The translations under genes were made by a program, and so were the position numbers. Shown here piece after piece: positions 1 through 6,240 of a DNA stretch of 10,838 nucleotides; the stretch's first letter is position 1, and each line of letters begins with the position of its first letter. A model generated the notes under the pieces. The model was not told the DNA's origin. It worked only from the letters and a program-made list of their open reading frames with translations, and made no database searches. This DNA is from Oscillospiraceae bacterium (GTDB taxonomy: Bacteria > Bacillota_A > Clostridia > Oscillospirales > Oscillospiraceae), in NCBI GenBank assembly GCA_017540945.1, contig JAFYAB010000077.1:1-10838 (forward strand). The letters are read 5' to 3'.

Positions 1-552
1 GCCGGGCTCGCCGATCAGGCAGGGGTTGTTCTTCTGGCGACGGTTGAGGATCTGGATGACCCGCTCGGTCTCCTCCTCCCTGCCCACGATCCGGTCCAGC
101 TTGCCCTCCCGGGCGCGCTCCGTCAGATCCAGGCAATAGGCGTCCAAGAACTTATGCTTCTTCTTGGGGGGCTGTGCGGGCGGCGCGGGATTGGTCTTGG
201 GCTGCTCGGGCCGCGGGGCGGGGACGTTTCCGCTTCCCTGGCCCATCATGCCGCCGAAGAGCTTGTTGAGGAAGGGGAAGGTGGCGGTCTGGCCGTCCAT
301 ATCCTCGTCCTCGGGTACGTCCGGATCCTGGTTGGGATTCCCCCCCAGCATGGACATCATCTCTCCTGAGAGATTTTCCAGGTCCTCGTCGGAGATGCCC
401 ATTTGCTTGACCATGTCGTCGACCTGCTTGATGCCCAGGTCCTTGGCGCATTTGAGGCAAAGACCCTCGTTGGTGGTCCTGCCGTTTTCGATCTTGGTGA
501 TAAAAATCACAGCCACGTTTTTATTGCAGCGGCTGCAAAGTGTGGGTTTCAT
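1..552 (-). CDS. Clp ATPase with N-terminal zinc module (partial, N-terminal 184 residues)
   Basis: Only the N-terminal part is present; the frame is open to the left window edge. Residues 6-9 (CSRC) and 32-35 (CLKC) form a CxxC/CxxC zinc module like those of ClpE and McsA. A Met/Gly- and Pro-rich linker follows (about residues 40-135). From about residue 139 the start of a Clp AAA+ domain is clear: a [10 protein letters not shown] stretch, then [10 protein letters not shown], then GEPG, the first half of the Walker A motif, cut by the window edge. Family knowledge: such Hsp100 ATPases unfold substrates, usually for ClpP, in the cytoplasm. No double Clp_N repeat domain is seen, so the layout is closer to ClpE than to ClpC; I give no symbol. 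The ATG at 552 has a strong Shine-Dalgarno (AAAGGAGG, 564-571) 11 nt upstream. The gene lies 114 nt downstream of the DUF5711 gene. Confidence 0.9.
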   Translation of the reverse strand, partial: MKPTLCSRCNKNVAVIFITKIENGRTTNEGLCLKCAKDLGIKQVDDMVKQMGISDEDLENLSGEMMSMLGGNPNQDPDVPEDEDMDGQTATFPFLNKLFGGMMGQGSGNVPAPRPEQPKTNPAPPAQPPKKKHKFLDAYCLDLTERAREGKLDRIVGREEETERVIQILNRRQKNNPCLIGEPG

Positions 553-564
553 CAATAGAGACGC

Positions 565-578
565 CTCCTTTCAAGGAG
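565..578 (-). promoter_or_regulatory. Possible Shine-Dalgarno-masking hairpin ahead of clp
   Basis: In the minus-strand transcript CTCCT (574-578) can pair with AGGAG (565-569) across a TGAA loop, hiding most of the clp ribosome binding site. The stem is only 5 bp, so any regulatory role is inference. Confidence 0.25.
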
Positions 579-596
579 CTTTTCAAAATGGAAACG

Positions 597-660
597 ACCT
601 CATCCGTCATCCGCCTTGCGGGGGACGGCGGATACCGCCTTCCCCAGAGGGGAAGGCTTT
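597..660. repeat. Intergenic double-hairpin palindrome between DUF5711 and clp
   Basis: Two adjacent stem-loops fill most of the 114-nt gap. The first (604-628) pairs CCGTC with GACGG and, inside, CCGC with GCGG around a CTT loop. The second (637-657) is a perfect 9-bp stem, GCCTTCCCC against GGGGAAGGC, with an AGA loop, followed by TTT on the plus strand. The CTCATCCGTC...CCTTCCCC...GGGGAAGG pattern resembles a palindrome I recall as recurrent between genes in gut Clostridia genomes; that recollection is not tested here. It could also slow or end transcription, but the T-run lies on the strand opposite to the genes. Confidence 0.5.
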
Positions 661-666
661 ATAAGG

Positions 667-1878
667 TCATGGAATAAACAGCTTGGTGCCGCCGCTGCCG
701 ATCAGGAGAGCGGTGCCGTCGGTGCGAACGATGACGCGGGTGGCCGCCTGGATCTCCACGCTGTGTTCGTAGGGGTTCAGCCTGCGGTCATAGGTCTGCA
801 GGTACATGTCGGTCAGTACGGCGGCGTACTTTCCCGCCGCGGAAACGGAGCGGACCCGGTCGGGTAGCTCCTGTTCGCCCAGGCGCTCCCCTTCTGCATT
901 CAGGGTCAGGATCCGGCTGCCCCCGCCGCCCCTGCTCAGGGCCAGGATCAGCCAGCCCTCCGTGCTGACGCTGAAATCAATCAGCTCGCCCGGCTCCAGG
1001 GCAAGCTCCGTCAGCCGTTCGCCCTCGGTATTCAGGAAAACGATCTCGTCCTGGGCCACAGCCATCAGATGGGACCGGTCCAGGAAGCGGAGCTCATAGA
1101 CCACCTGGTTGCCCATGTCCACCCGGACTGCGGAGCTCTCGTCGCTTTCCAGATCCGCCAGGGGCTCGTCGGTCCGCAGGATGGTGACGCCGGAACGGTA
1201 GATGCTGTTCTGCTCCTCCAGGCTGGCCGCCGCCAGACAGGCGCCCTTTTCGGAGACAGCGCAGGCGTTGAGATAGCGGGTCCGGGAGGAAAAGCGATAG
1301 ATAGGCGCCTGGTCCGGATTCAGCACCGTGGCCATGGCCTTGCAGCCGCTCTCCGCGGTCAGGTAGGCCGTATAGCCGTCGTCGCTGACGGAGGCGTCGA
1401 TGAAGGAGCCGCTCATGGCTCCGTCCGTCAGGGTGCTGCCCCCGCTGCCCACGCCGCAGGCATAGGAGCTGCCGGGGCTGAAGAGCAGGCTGACATCGCC
1501 GCCGGTGCGCAGGATGGGCGTGGGCAGGGCGCCTTGGATGAAGGCCTTCTGCTCTCCCTCCAGAGAATAGAGGGTGAGGCCGCCCTCGGTCCCCACCAGC
1601 AGGCCGTCGTCAAAGCCGGCGTAGACGTTGCCCGCGCCGCCCTCAAAGGCGATGCGGCCATAGCCCTCCTTGTCCCGCAGGCCCATATAGCGGAAGAAGC
1701 GGACCACCCGGTCCGGATTGACCACCTTGGGGAAGATCATCCAGGCGGCCAGCAGCAGGATCAGCAGCAGGGCGATCAGGATCAGAATGATTCTGACCCG
1801 GATCCCCGTTCGGCCTGCCGGCTTCGCCGCAGCTTTTGTGGGATTATTCAACCTGAAACACCGCCTTTCCGTCATCAT
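667..1878 (-). CDS. DUF5711 family membrane-anchored beta-propeller-like protein
   Basis: A protein of about 400 residues with a basic N-terminus, one strongly hydrophobic segment (residues 30-49, Leu/Ile-rich) and a long extracytoplasmic part made of short beta-rich repeats (for example LLVGTEGGLTLYSLEGE, then IDASVSDDGYTAYL). This matches my knowledge of DUF5711, single-pass WD40/propeller-like proteins of Clostridia without known function. It probably sits at the outer face of the membrane as a binding scaffold; that is inference. The ATG at 1878 lies inside the end of truA and has no good Shine-Dalgarno. A TTG at 1851-1849 (product starting MNNPTKAAAK) has an AAAGG tract upstream and overlaps the truA stop region closely, so it is a credible alternative start. 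Either way translation is probably coupled to truA. The C-terminus ends in KLFIP at a TGA beside the intergenic palindrome. Confidence 0.75.
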   Translation of the reverse strand: MMTERRCFRLNNPTKAAAKPAGRTGIRVRIILILIALLLILLLAAWMIFPKVVNPDRVVRFFRYMGLRDKEGYGRIAFEGGAGNVYAGFDDGLLVGTEGGLTLYSLEGEQKAFIQGALPTPILRTGGDVSLLFSPGSSYACGVGSGGSTLTDGAMSGSFIDASVSDDGYTAYLTAESGCKAMATVLNPDQAPIYRFSSRTRYLNACAVSEKGACLAAASLEEQNSIYRSGVTILRTDEPLADLESDESSAVRVDMGNQVVYELRFLDRSHLMAVAQDEIVFLNTEGERLTELALEPGELIDFSVSTEGWLILALSRGGGGSRILTLNAEGERLGEQELPDRVRSVSAAGKYAAVLTDMYLQTYDRRLNPYEHSVEIQAATRVIVRTDGTALLIGSGGTKLFIP

Positions 1879-2608
1879 ACCAGAGCCGGGTCATATACAG
1901 ACCGCCCGGAGGCGCCGTAGGGCCGGCGGCGGTACGGTTCTTCCCGGCCAGGATCCCGGCCACCTCCTCCGGACGGAACTTGCCCTCTGCGGCGTAGACC
2001 GCGGTGCCCACCATGGCCCGGGCCATATTGTAGAGGAAGCCATCGGCGCAGATCCGGCAGGAGATCAGATCCCCCTCCCGCTCCACGTCGAAGTGGTAGA
2101 CCGTCCGAACCGTGGATTTCACGTCGGTGCCCACGGAGCGAACCGCGGCAAAGTCGTGGGTCCCCACGAAGCAGTCCGCCGCCCGCTGCATGACGCGCTC
2201 GTCCAGGCGCTTGGGATAAAACCAGGCGCGGTTGACATAAAACGGATCCCGGATCCGGGAATTGTAGATGAGATAGGTGTATTCCTTCTTCACGCAGGAG
2301 CCGATGGCGTTGAAGCCCTCGTGGACCTCAAAGGCGTCGGAGACCACGATATCCTCGGGCAGATGCGTGTTCAGCGCATAGGGCAGCCGCTCCACAGGGA
2401 TGCCGGAATCGGTGCGGAAGTTCGCCACATAGCGCTTTGCGTGGACCCCCGCGTCGGTCCGGCCGCAGCCGGTCAGATGGACCGGATGGCCCACCACCAT
2501 AGCCGCCGCCTTTTCCAGCGTAGCCGCCACGGAGACCGCGTTCTTCTGGACCTGCCAGCCGTGGTAGGCGGAGCCCTCGTATTTCAAAACTAATGCAATA
2601 TTTTTCAT
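1844..2608 (-). CDS. truA: tRNA pseudouridine(38-40) synthase TruA
   Basis: TruA converts uridines 38, 39 and 40 in the anticodon stem-loop of many tRNAs to pseudouridine in the cytoplasm. The 254-residue protein is of normal full length. Visible family marks are the N-terminal strand with YEGSAYHGWQ (residues 10-19), the catalytic motif GRTDAGVHA with Asp52 as the nucleophile, NTHLPEDI after it, KKEYTYLIYN in the second half, and FLYNMARAMVG near the C-terminus. No key residue is missing. The ATG at 2608 has only a weak upstream purine run (GGAATGAAG). It follows ecfT after a 110-nt gap filled by a palindromic element, in the ecfA1-ecfA2-ecfT-truA order common in Firmicutes. Its 3' end overlaps the start of the DUF5711 gene. 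Confidence 0.97.
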   Translation of the reverse strand: MKNIALVLKYEGSAYHGWQVQKNAVSVAATLEKAAAMVVGHPVHLTGCGRTDAGVHAKRYVANFRTDSGIPVERLPYALNTHLPEDIVVSDAFEVHEGFNAIGSCVKKEYTYLIYNSRIRDPFYVNRAWFYPKRLDERVMQRAADCFVGTHDFAAVRSVGTDVKSTVRTVYHFDVEREGDLISCRICADGFLYNMARAMVGTAVYAAEGKFRPEEVAGILAGKNRTAAGPTAPPGGLYMTRLWYDDGKAVFQVE

Positions 2609-2621
2609 CGTACTTCATTCC

Positions 2622-2720
2622 AGTGAACAATGAAGAGTGAAAAGCGAATAGTTTCGGAGTTTTTCAATCGTCGCTGAGCGACACCTTAACTCCTCATTCT
2701 TCATTTTTCACTTTTCACTC
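2622..2720. repeat. Palindromic intergenic element, copy A (MITE/REP-like)
   Basis: The ecfT-truA gap is almost entirely an imperfect inverted repeat. The left arm (2623-2644) and the reverse complement of the right arm (from 2718 inward) agree at 16 of 22 positions. Each arm is a row of four 7-nt units of the type TGAARAR pointing inward: 2624-2651 on the left, 2690-2717 on the right. The centre carries a perfect small hairpin, GTCGC/GCGAC (2671-2683 area). The core from GAATAGTTTCGG to AACTC matches element B (5281-5353) in reverse orientation. The right arm abuts and slightly overlaps the ecfT stop codon. Probably a non-autonomous mobile or REP-like repeat. Confidence 0.6.
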
Positions 2721-3525
2721 AAAGGCTATAGTGCCGTAAAACGATGACCCCTGCCAGCAAGAGTCCGCCTGCGAGAAAGGCCGTCAGGTCGAGCCGGGAG
2801 AAACGCAGGACCTTAAGCCGCGTCCGGCCCTCGCCGCCGTGGTAGCAGCGGCACTCCATGGCGGTAGCCAGCTCGTCGGCGCGCCGGAAGGCGCTGACAA
2901 AGAGGGGCACCAGGATGGGGATCAGCGCCTTGGCCCTGCGGATCAGGCTGCCGGTCTCGAAGTCTGCGCCTCTGGCCTTCTGGGCGGAGATAATCTTGTC
3001 GGTCTCCTCGATCAGGGTTGGGATGAAGCGCAGGGCGATGGACATCATCATCGCCAGCTCGTGGACCGGAACATGGAGCTTCTTCAAGGGGCTCATGAGG
3101 CGTTCGAGGGCGTCCGTCAGGGCGATGGGCGAGGTGGTATAGGTCAGCAGGAAGGTGCCGCAGACCAGCATCATGATCCGCAGGACCATGAAAAACGCCG
3201 TTTTCACGCCCTCGGACCAGATCTCGAAGATCCACCAGTCCAGCAGCAGCGTACCGCCCTTGGTATAGAAGAGATTGAGCACGCCGGTGAAGAGAATGAA
3301 AATCAGCATGGGCTTCAGGCCCCGGGTCATAGACTTGAAGGGGATACGGCCCAGAACCGTAGCCGAGACCAGAAAGACCAGCACCAGCGCGTAGGAGCAC
3401 CAGGACTTTGCCAGAAAGAGCGCGACGATGTAGGCAATGAGGATCAGGATCTTGGTACGGGGATCCAGCCGGTGAACAACGGTCTTGCCGGGGAAGAACT
3501 GACCCAGAGTGATGTCCTTCAGCAT
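2719..3525 (-). CDS. ecfT: ECF transporter transmembrane component EcfT
   Basis: EcfT is the membrane scaffold of energy-coupling factor importers: it joins the two ATPases EcfA1 and EcfA2 to interchangeable substrate-binding S proteins. The 268-residue protein has several hydrophobic segments (about residues 26-57, 70-86, 108-130, 203-212 and 247-264) and the cytoplasmic coupling region with the ARG motif at 184-186 (QKARGADFE). The second coupling motif, normally close to AMEARGY, reads AMECRCYHGG here (222-231): the central Arg is kept but its neighbours are Cys. The N-terminal LDPRTKI (20-26) is typical. The ATG at 3525 overlaps the ecfA2 stop by 7 nt and has a purine-rich GGAGGGAGGGG just upstream, so coupled translation is likely. 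No S component is present nearby, as expected for a shared (group II) module. Confidence 0.95.
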   Translation of the reverse strand: MLKDITLGQFFPGKTVVHRLDPRTKILILIAYIVALFLAKSWCSYALVLVFLVSATVLGRIPFKSMTRGLKPMLIFILFTGVLNLFYTKGGTLLLDWWIFEIWSEGVKTAFFMVLRIMMLVCGTFLLTYTTSPIALTDALERLMSPLKKLHVPVHELAMMMSIALRFIPTLIEETDKIISAQKARGADFETGSLIRRAKALIPILVPLFVSAFRRADELATAMECRCYHGGEGRTRLKVLRFSRLDLTAFLAGGLLLAGVIVLRHYSL

Positions 3526-4406
3526 ACGATCCCCTCCCTCCGCTCCATGAGACGCGCCAGGGCGTACTTCACGGTATAGACGTCGGCGGGCACAGCCAGG
3601 CCCTTCTCCCGCAGCAGGCGGAAGACGGTGGTGACCTGGGGCACGGAGAGGCCCATTTCCGTCAGCTCTGCGGAATGGGTAAAGATCTCGGCGGGGACGC
3701 CGTCCATGGCAACGGTCCCATGGTTCATGACGATCAGGCGGCTGCAGAGCGCGGCCACCTCCTCCATGGAGTGGCTGACCATGATGACGGCGGCATTCTG
3801 GGCCTGCTGATAGGCCCGGATGTTCTCCAGAATTCCCGCCCGACCCGCGGCGTCCAGACCGGCGGTGGGCTCGTCCAGGATCAGCACGTCAGGCTCCATG
3901 GCGATGACGCCGGCGATGGCGACCCGGCGCTTCTGACCGCCGGAAAGATCGAAGGGGGACTTCTCCAGCAGCTCGTCGTCGATGCCGACAAAGCCCGCGG
4001 CCCTGCGGACCCGGGCATTCAGCTCGTTTCCGCTGATTCCCTGGTTTTTGGGGCCGAAGGCGATGTCCTTCCAGCAGCTCTCCTCAAAGAGCTGATACTC
4101 CGGGTACTGGAACACCAGACCCACACGGCCGCGGATGGAATGGGTGAATTTTTTATCCTTCCAGATATCCTCGCCCTTGAAGAGCACCTTACCGGCCGTG
4201 GGCTTCAAAAGGCCGTTCAGGTGCTGAATCAGGGTGGATTTACCGGAGCCGGTATGTCCGATAACGCCCACCAGCTCGCCGGGACGGAACGAGAGATTGA
4301 TATGTTCAATGGCGACATGTTCAAAGGGCGTACCCGCACTGTACACATGCGTCAGATCTTTTACTTCAAGAATGGGAGTGGTAGGGTCCAAAGAGGTATC
4401 CTCCAT
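3519..4406 (-). CDS. ecfA2: ECF transporter ATP-binding protein EcfA2
   Basis: The second ATPase of the energy-coupling factor module; with EcfA1 it forms the heterodimer that powers uptake through EcfT. All ABC motifs are visible (numbered from this ATG): Walker A GHTGSGKST with Lys56, Q-loop FQYPEYQLF with Gln100, signature LSGGQKRR at 154-161, Walker B ending in Asp178 with Glu179 (LILDEPTAGLD), and the switch His212 (SHSMEE). The YPEYQLFEE Q-loop region is typical of EcfA2. Two starts are possible: the ATG at 4406, 10 nt after the ecfA1 stop, or a TTG at 4412 that adds two residues. Neither has a clear Shine-Dalgarno, so ATG is preferred; reinitiation after ecfA1 is likely. The end overlaps ecfT by 7 nt. 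Confidence 0.95.
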   Translation of the reverse strand: MEDTSLDPTTPILEVKDLTHVYSAGTPFEHVAIEHINLSFRPGELVGVIGHTGSGKSTLIQHLNGLLKPTAGKVLFKGEDIWKDKKFTHSIRGRVGLVFQYPEYQLFEESCWKDIAFGPKNQGISGNELNARVRRAAGFVGIDDELLEKSPFDLSGGQKRRVAIAGVIAMEPDVLILDEPTAGLDAAGRAGILENIRAYQQAQNAAVIMVSHSMEEVAALCSRLIVMNHGTVAMDGVPAEIFTHSAELTEMGLSVPQVTTVFRLLREKGLAVPADVYTVKYALARLMERREGIVC

Positions 4407-4416
4407 AATCAAGCGT

Positions 4417-5262
4417 TCAGGTCAGGGCTTTGGCAATTGCTTCCGCACATTCCTCCGGGGTCAGGGCATCCAACGGCAGGTCCCAGCCGGCCTTGCGCAG
4501 CTCGTTCAACAGGTCCACGGTCTGGGGAACATCCAGGCCCGCCTTGCGGAGGGCGTCCACCTGGGAGAACACCTCCCGGGGGCTGCCGTCCAGCAGAATG
4601 CCGCCCTCGTGCATGACCACGACCCGGTCCGCACCGACGGTCTCATCCATGTGGTGGGTAATCAGGACGACAGTGATGCCCTGCTCCCGGTTCAGACGGG
4701 AAATGGTGGAGACCACCTCCTCCCGGCCGCGGGGGTCCAGCATGGCGGTGGGCTCGTCCAGCACGATACAGCGGGGCTGCATGGCCAGGACGCCCGCAAT
4801 GGCGATGCGCTGCTTCTGGCCCCCGGAGAGCAGATGGGGCGCGTGCTCCCGGTACTCATACATGCCGACGATCTTCAGCGCCTTGTCCACCCGCTGGCGG
4901 ATCTCCGGGGAGGGCACGCCCAGGTTTTCCGGGGCGAAGGCCACATCCTCCTCCACCACGTTCGCCACGATCTGATTGTCCGGGTTCTGGAAAACCATGC
5001 CAATCTGGCGGCGGATGTCCAGCAGCAGCTCCTCGTCGGCGGTGTCCAGCCCATCCACCCAGACCTTGCCGCCCGAGGGCAGCAGCACCGCGTTGAAATG
5101 CTTGGCCAGGGTGGACTTGCCGCAGCCGTTGGGCCCGATGATGGCCGTGAAGCTGCCCTCAGCGATCCGGATATTCAGATCCTCGAACACCGGCAGCGCC
5201 AAACGCTCACCGGAGGCGGGGTAGGTAAAGCTCAGATTTTCGGTGGTTATAAGATTTGACAT
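4417..5262 (-). CDS. ecfA1: ECF transporter ATP-binding protein EcfA1
   Basis: The first ATPase of the energy-coupling factor importer, partner of EcfA2 on the cytoplasmic face of EcfT. It has 281 residues, the usual length. Motifs: Walker A GPNGCGKST (43-51, Lys49; the Cys replaces the more usual Ser), Q-loop FQNPDNQIV (Gln92), signature LSGGQKQR (145-152), Walker B IVLDEPTAMLD (Asp169, Glu170) and switch His203 in THHMDE. The NPDNQIV Q-loop and the EEDVAFAPENLG stretch are typical of EcfA1. The ATG at 5262 has AAGAGGA about 7 nt upstream. It starts the tight ecfA1-ecfA2-ecfT group and follows the methyltransferase gene after an 86-nt gap holding palindromic element B. No separate promoter is clear in that gap. 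Confidence 0.96.
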   Translation of the reverse strand: MSNLITTENLSFTYPASGERLALPVFEDLNIRIAEGSFTAIIGPNGCGKSTLAKHFNAVLLPSGGKVWVDGLDTADEELLLDIRRQIGMVFQNPDNQIVANVVEEDVAFAPENLGVPSPEIRQRVDKALKIVGMYEYREHAPHLLSGGQKQRIAIAGVLAMQPRCIVLDEPTAMLDPRGREEVVSTISRLNREQGITVVLITHHMDETVGADRVVVMHEGGILLDGSPREVFSQVDALRKAGLDVPQTVDLLNELRKAGWDLPLDALTPEECAEAIAKALT

Positions 5263-5280
5263 AGGTTATCCTCTTGTTGT

Positions 5281-5353
5281 AGTGAATCCCGCAAAGTGCA
5301 GAGTTGCGGTGCCGCTGCGCGACGAATAATACCGAAACCATTCAGGATTCACT
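5281..5353. repeat. Palindromic intergenic element, copy B
   Basis: A 73-nt unit bounded by a perfect 9-bp inverted repeat, AGTGAATCC (5281-5289) and GGATTCACT (5345-5353). The minus-strand core matches element A at 34 of 43 aligned bases by my hand count, with one 4-nt gap: shared blocks include GTTTCGG, GTCGC, AGCG, CACC and AACTC. The right arm contains the stop codon (TGA, 5351-5349) of the methyltransferase gene, so the element may supply that gene's end. It lacks the 7-nt tandem units of copy A. It lies in the opposite orientation to copy A. Confidence 0.6.
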
Positions 5354-6212
5354 TGGCAATCCAGCGTCCCGTGGCTCCGCAGGGCAGGCAGAGTCCGGAG
5401 GCTGTTACCGGAAGGCCCAGCTCCCGGGATTCGGTGCGGCCGCCGTATTTCTTTGTCAGGATGCTGTCGAGCATATAGCCCACCACGGAGGGGGCCAGGC
5501 CGGTGGTGTAGGAGTTCACCAGCACGAAGAGGGGCTGATCCGAGAGGACCCGGCTCACCTGCTCCAGGAAGGGCCAGAGGCTGGTTTCCAGCTTCCAGAT
5601 CTCCCCGGAGGGCCCGCGGCCATAGGAGGGCGGATCCATGATAACAGCGTCATAGCGCTTGCCCCGGCGGATCTCCCGTTCCACGAATTTGCCGCAGTCG
5701 TCCACGATCCAGCGGATGGGGGCGTTTTCCAGGCCGGAGGCCCTGGCGTTGTCCCGAGCCATCTGGACCATTCCCTTGGCCGCGTCCACATGGCAGACGG
5801 AGGCGCCGCCCGCGGCGGCGGCCAGGGTGGCCCCGCCGGTATAGGCAAACAGGTTCAGCACGTTGATCGGACGGTCCGCAGCGCGGACGGTATCGGTGAT
5901 AAAGTCCCAGTTCACCGCCTGCTCCGGGAAGACGCCGGTATGCTTGAAGTTCATGGGCTTGATCAGAAAACACAGGTCCCGATAGCGCAGCGTCCAGTGC
6001 TCCGGCAGCTTGTGCTCATTCCAATGGCCGCCGCCGGAGCTGGATCTGGCATAGCGGGCGTCTGCGCGCCGCCAGCGGGGGTCCGTCTTTGGGGTGTTCC
6101 AGATGACCTGGGGGTCGGGGCGGATCAGGATATACGTCCCCCAGCGCTCGAGCTTTTCTCCGTCCGAGGCGTCCAGGACCTCGTATTCCTTCCATTGGTC
6201 AGAAATCCACAT
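5349..6212 (-). CDS. Class I SAM-dependent methyltransferase (RlmI-like, PF10672 type)
   Basis: A 287-residue methyltransferase with a Rossmann fold of the family that includes the 23S rRNA methyltransferases RlmI and RlmK. Seen: the SAM-binding motif I NLFAYTGGATLAA (120-132), the acidic residue Asp143 ending the next strand (HVDAAKGMV), IVDDCGKFV (169-177) for the adenine side, and the catalytic-region motif DPPSYGRGP (193-201). The first 110 residues are a Trp-rich domain with no recognisable PUA domain, unlike RlmI. The target is most likely RNA, but the base modified cannot be read from the sequence. The ATG at 6212 has GGGAGAA 7-8 nt upstream and lies 28 nt after the PBP stop, so the two are probably cotranscribed. 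The last residues (GRWIAK) fall where repeat element B begins, so the C-terminus may have been altered by it. Confidence 0.85.
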   Translation of the reverse strand: MWISDQWKEYEVLDASDGEKLERWGTYILIRPDPQVIWNTPKTDPRWRRADARYARSSSGGGHWNEHKLPEHWTLRYRDLCFLIKPMNFKHTGVFPEQAVNWDFITDTVRAADRPINVLNLFAYTGGATLAAAAGGASVCHVDAAKGMVQMARDNARASGLENAPIRWIVDDCGKFVEREIRRGKRYDAVIMDPPSYGRGPSGEIWKLETSLWPFLEQVSRVLSDQPLFVLVNSYTTGLAPSVVGYMLDSILTKKYGGRTESRELGLPVTASGLCLPCGATGRWIAK

Positions 6213-6240
6213 GGTATCGTTCTCCCAAGTCTATGGTCTG

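Noticed and set aside
2616..2720. The repeats at the ecfT-truA gap as a CRISPR array
   Set aside because: The units are only 7 nt, sit head to head in two arms, and have no spacers or cas genes nearby.
3675..5259. Plus-strand open frames of 313 and 341 codons opposite the ecfA genes
   Set aside because: They lie antisense to complete ABC ATPase genes, show no recognisable motif, and have codon composition typical of a shadow frame.
5263..5348. A separate promoter for ecfA1
   Set aside because: Only a poor match (TTGCGG followed by GGATAA) is visible inside repeat element B; not enough to call.
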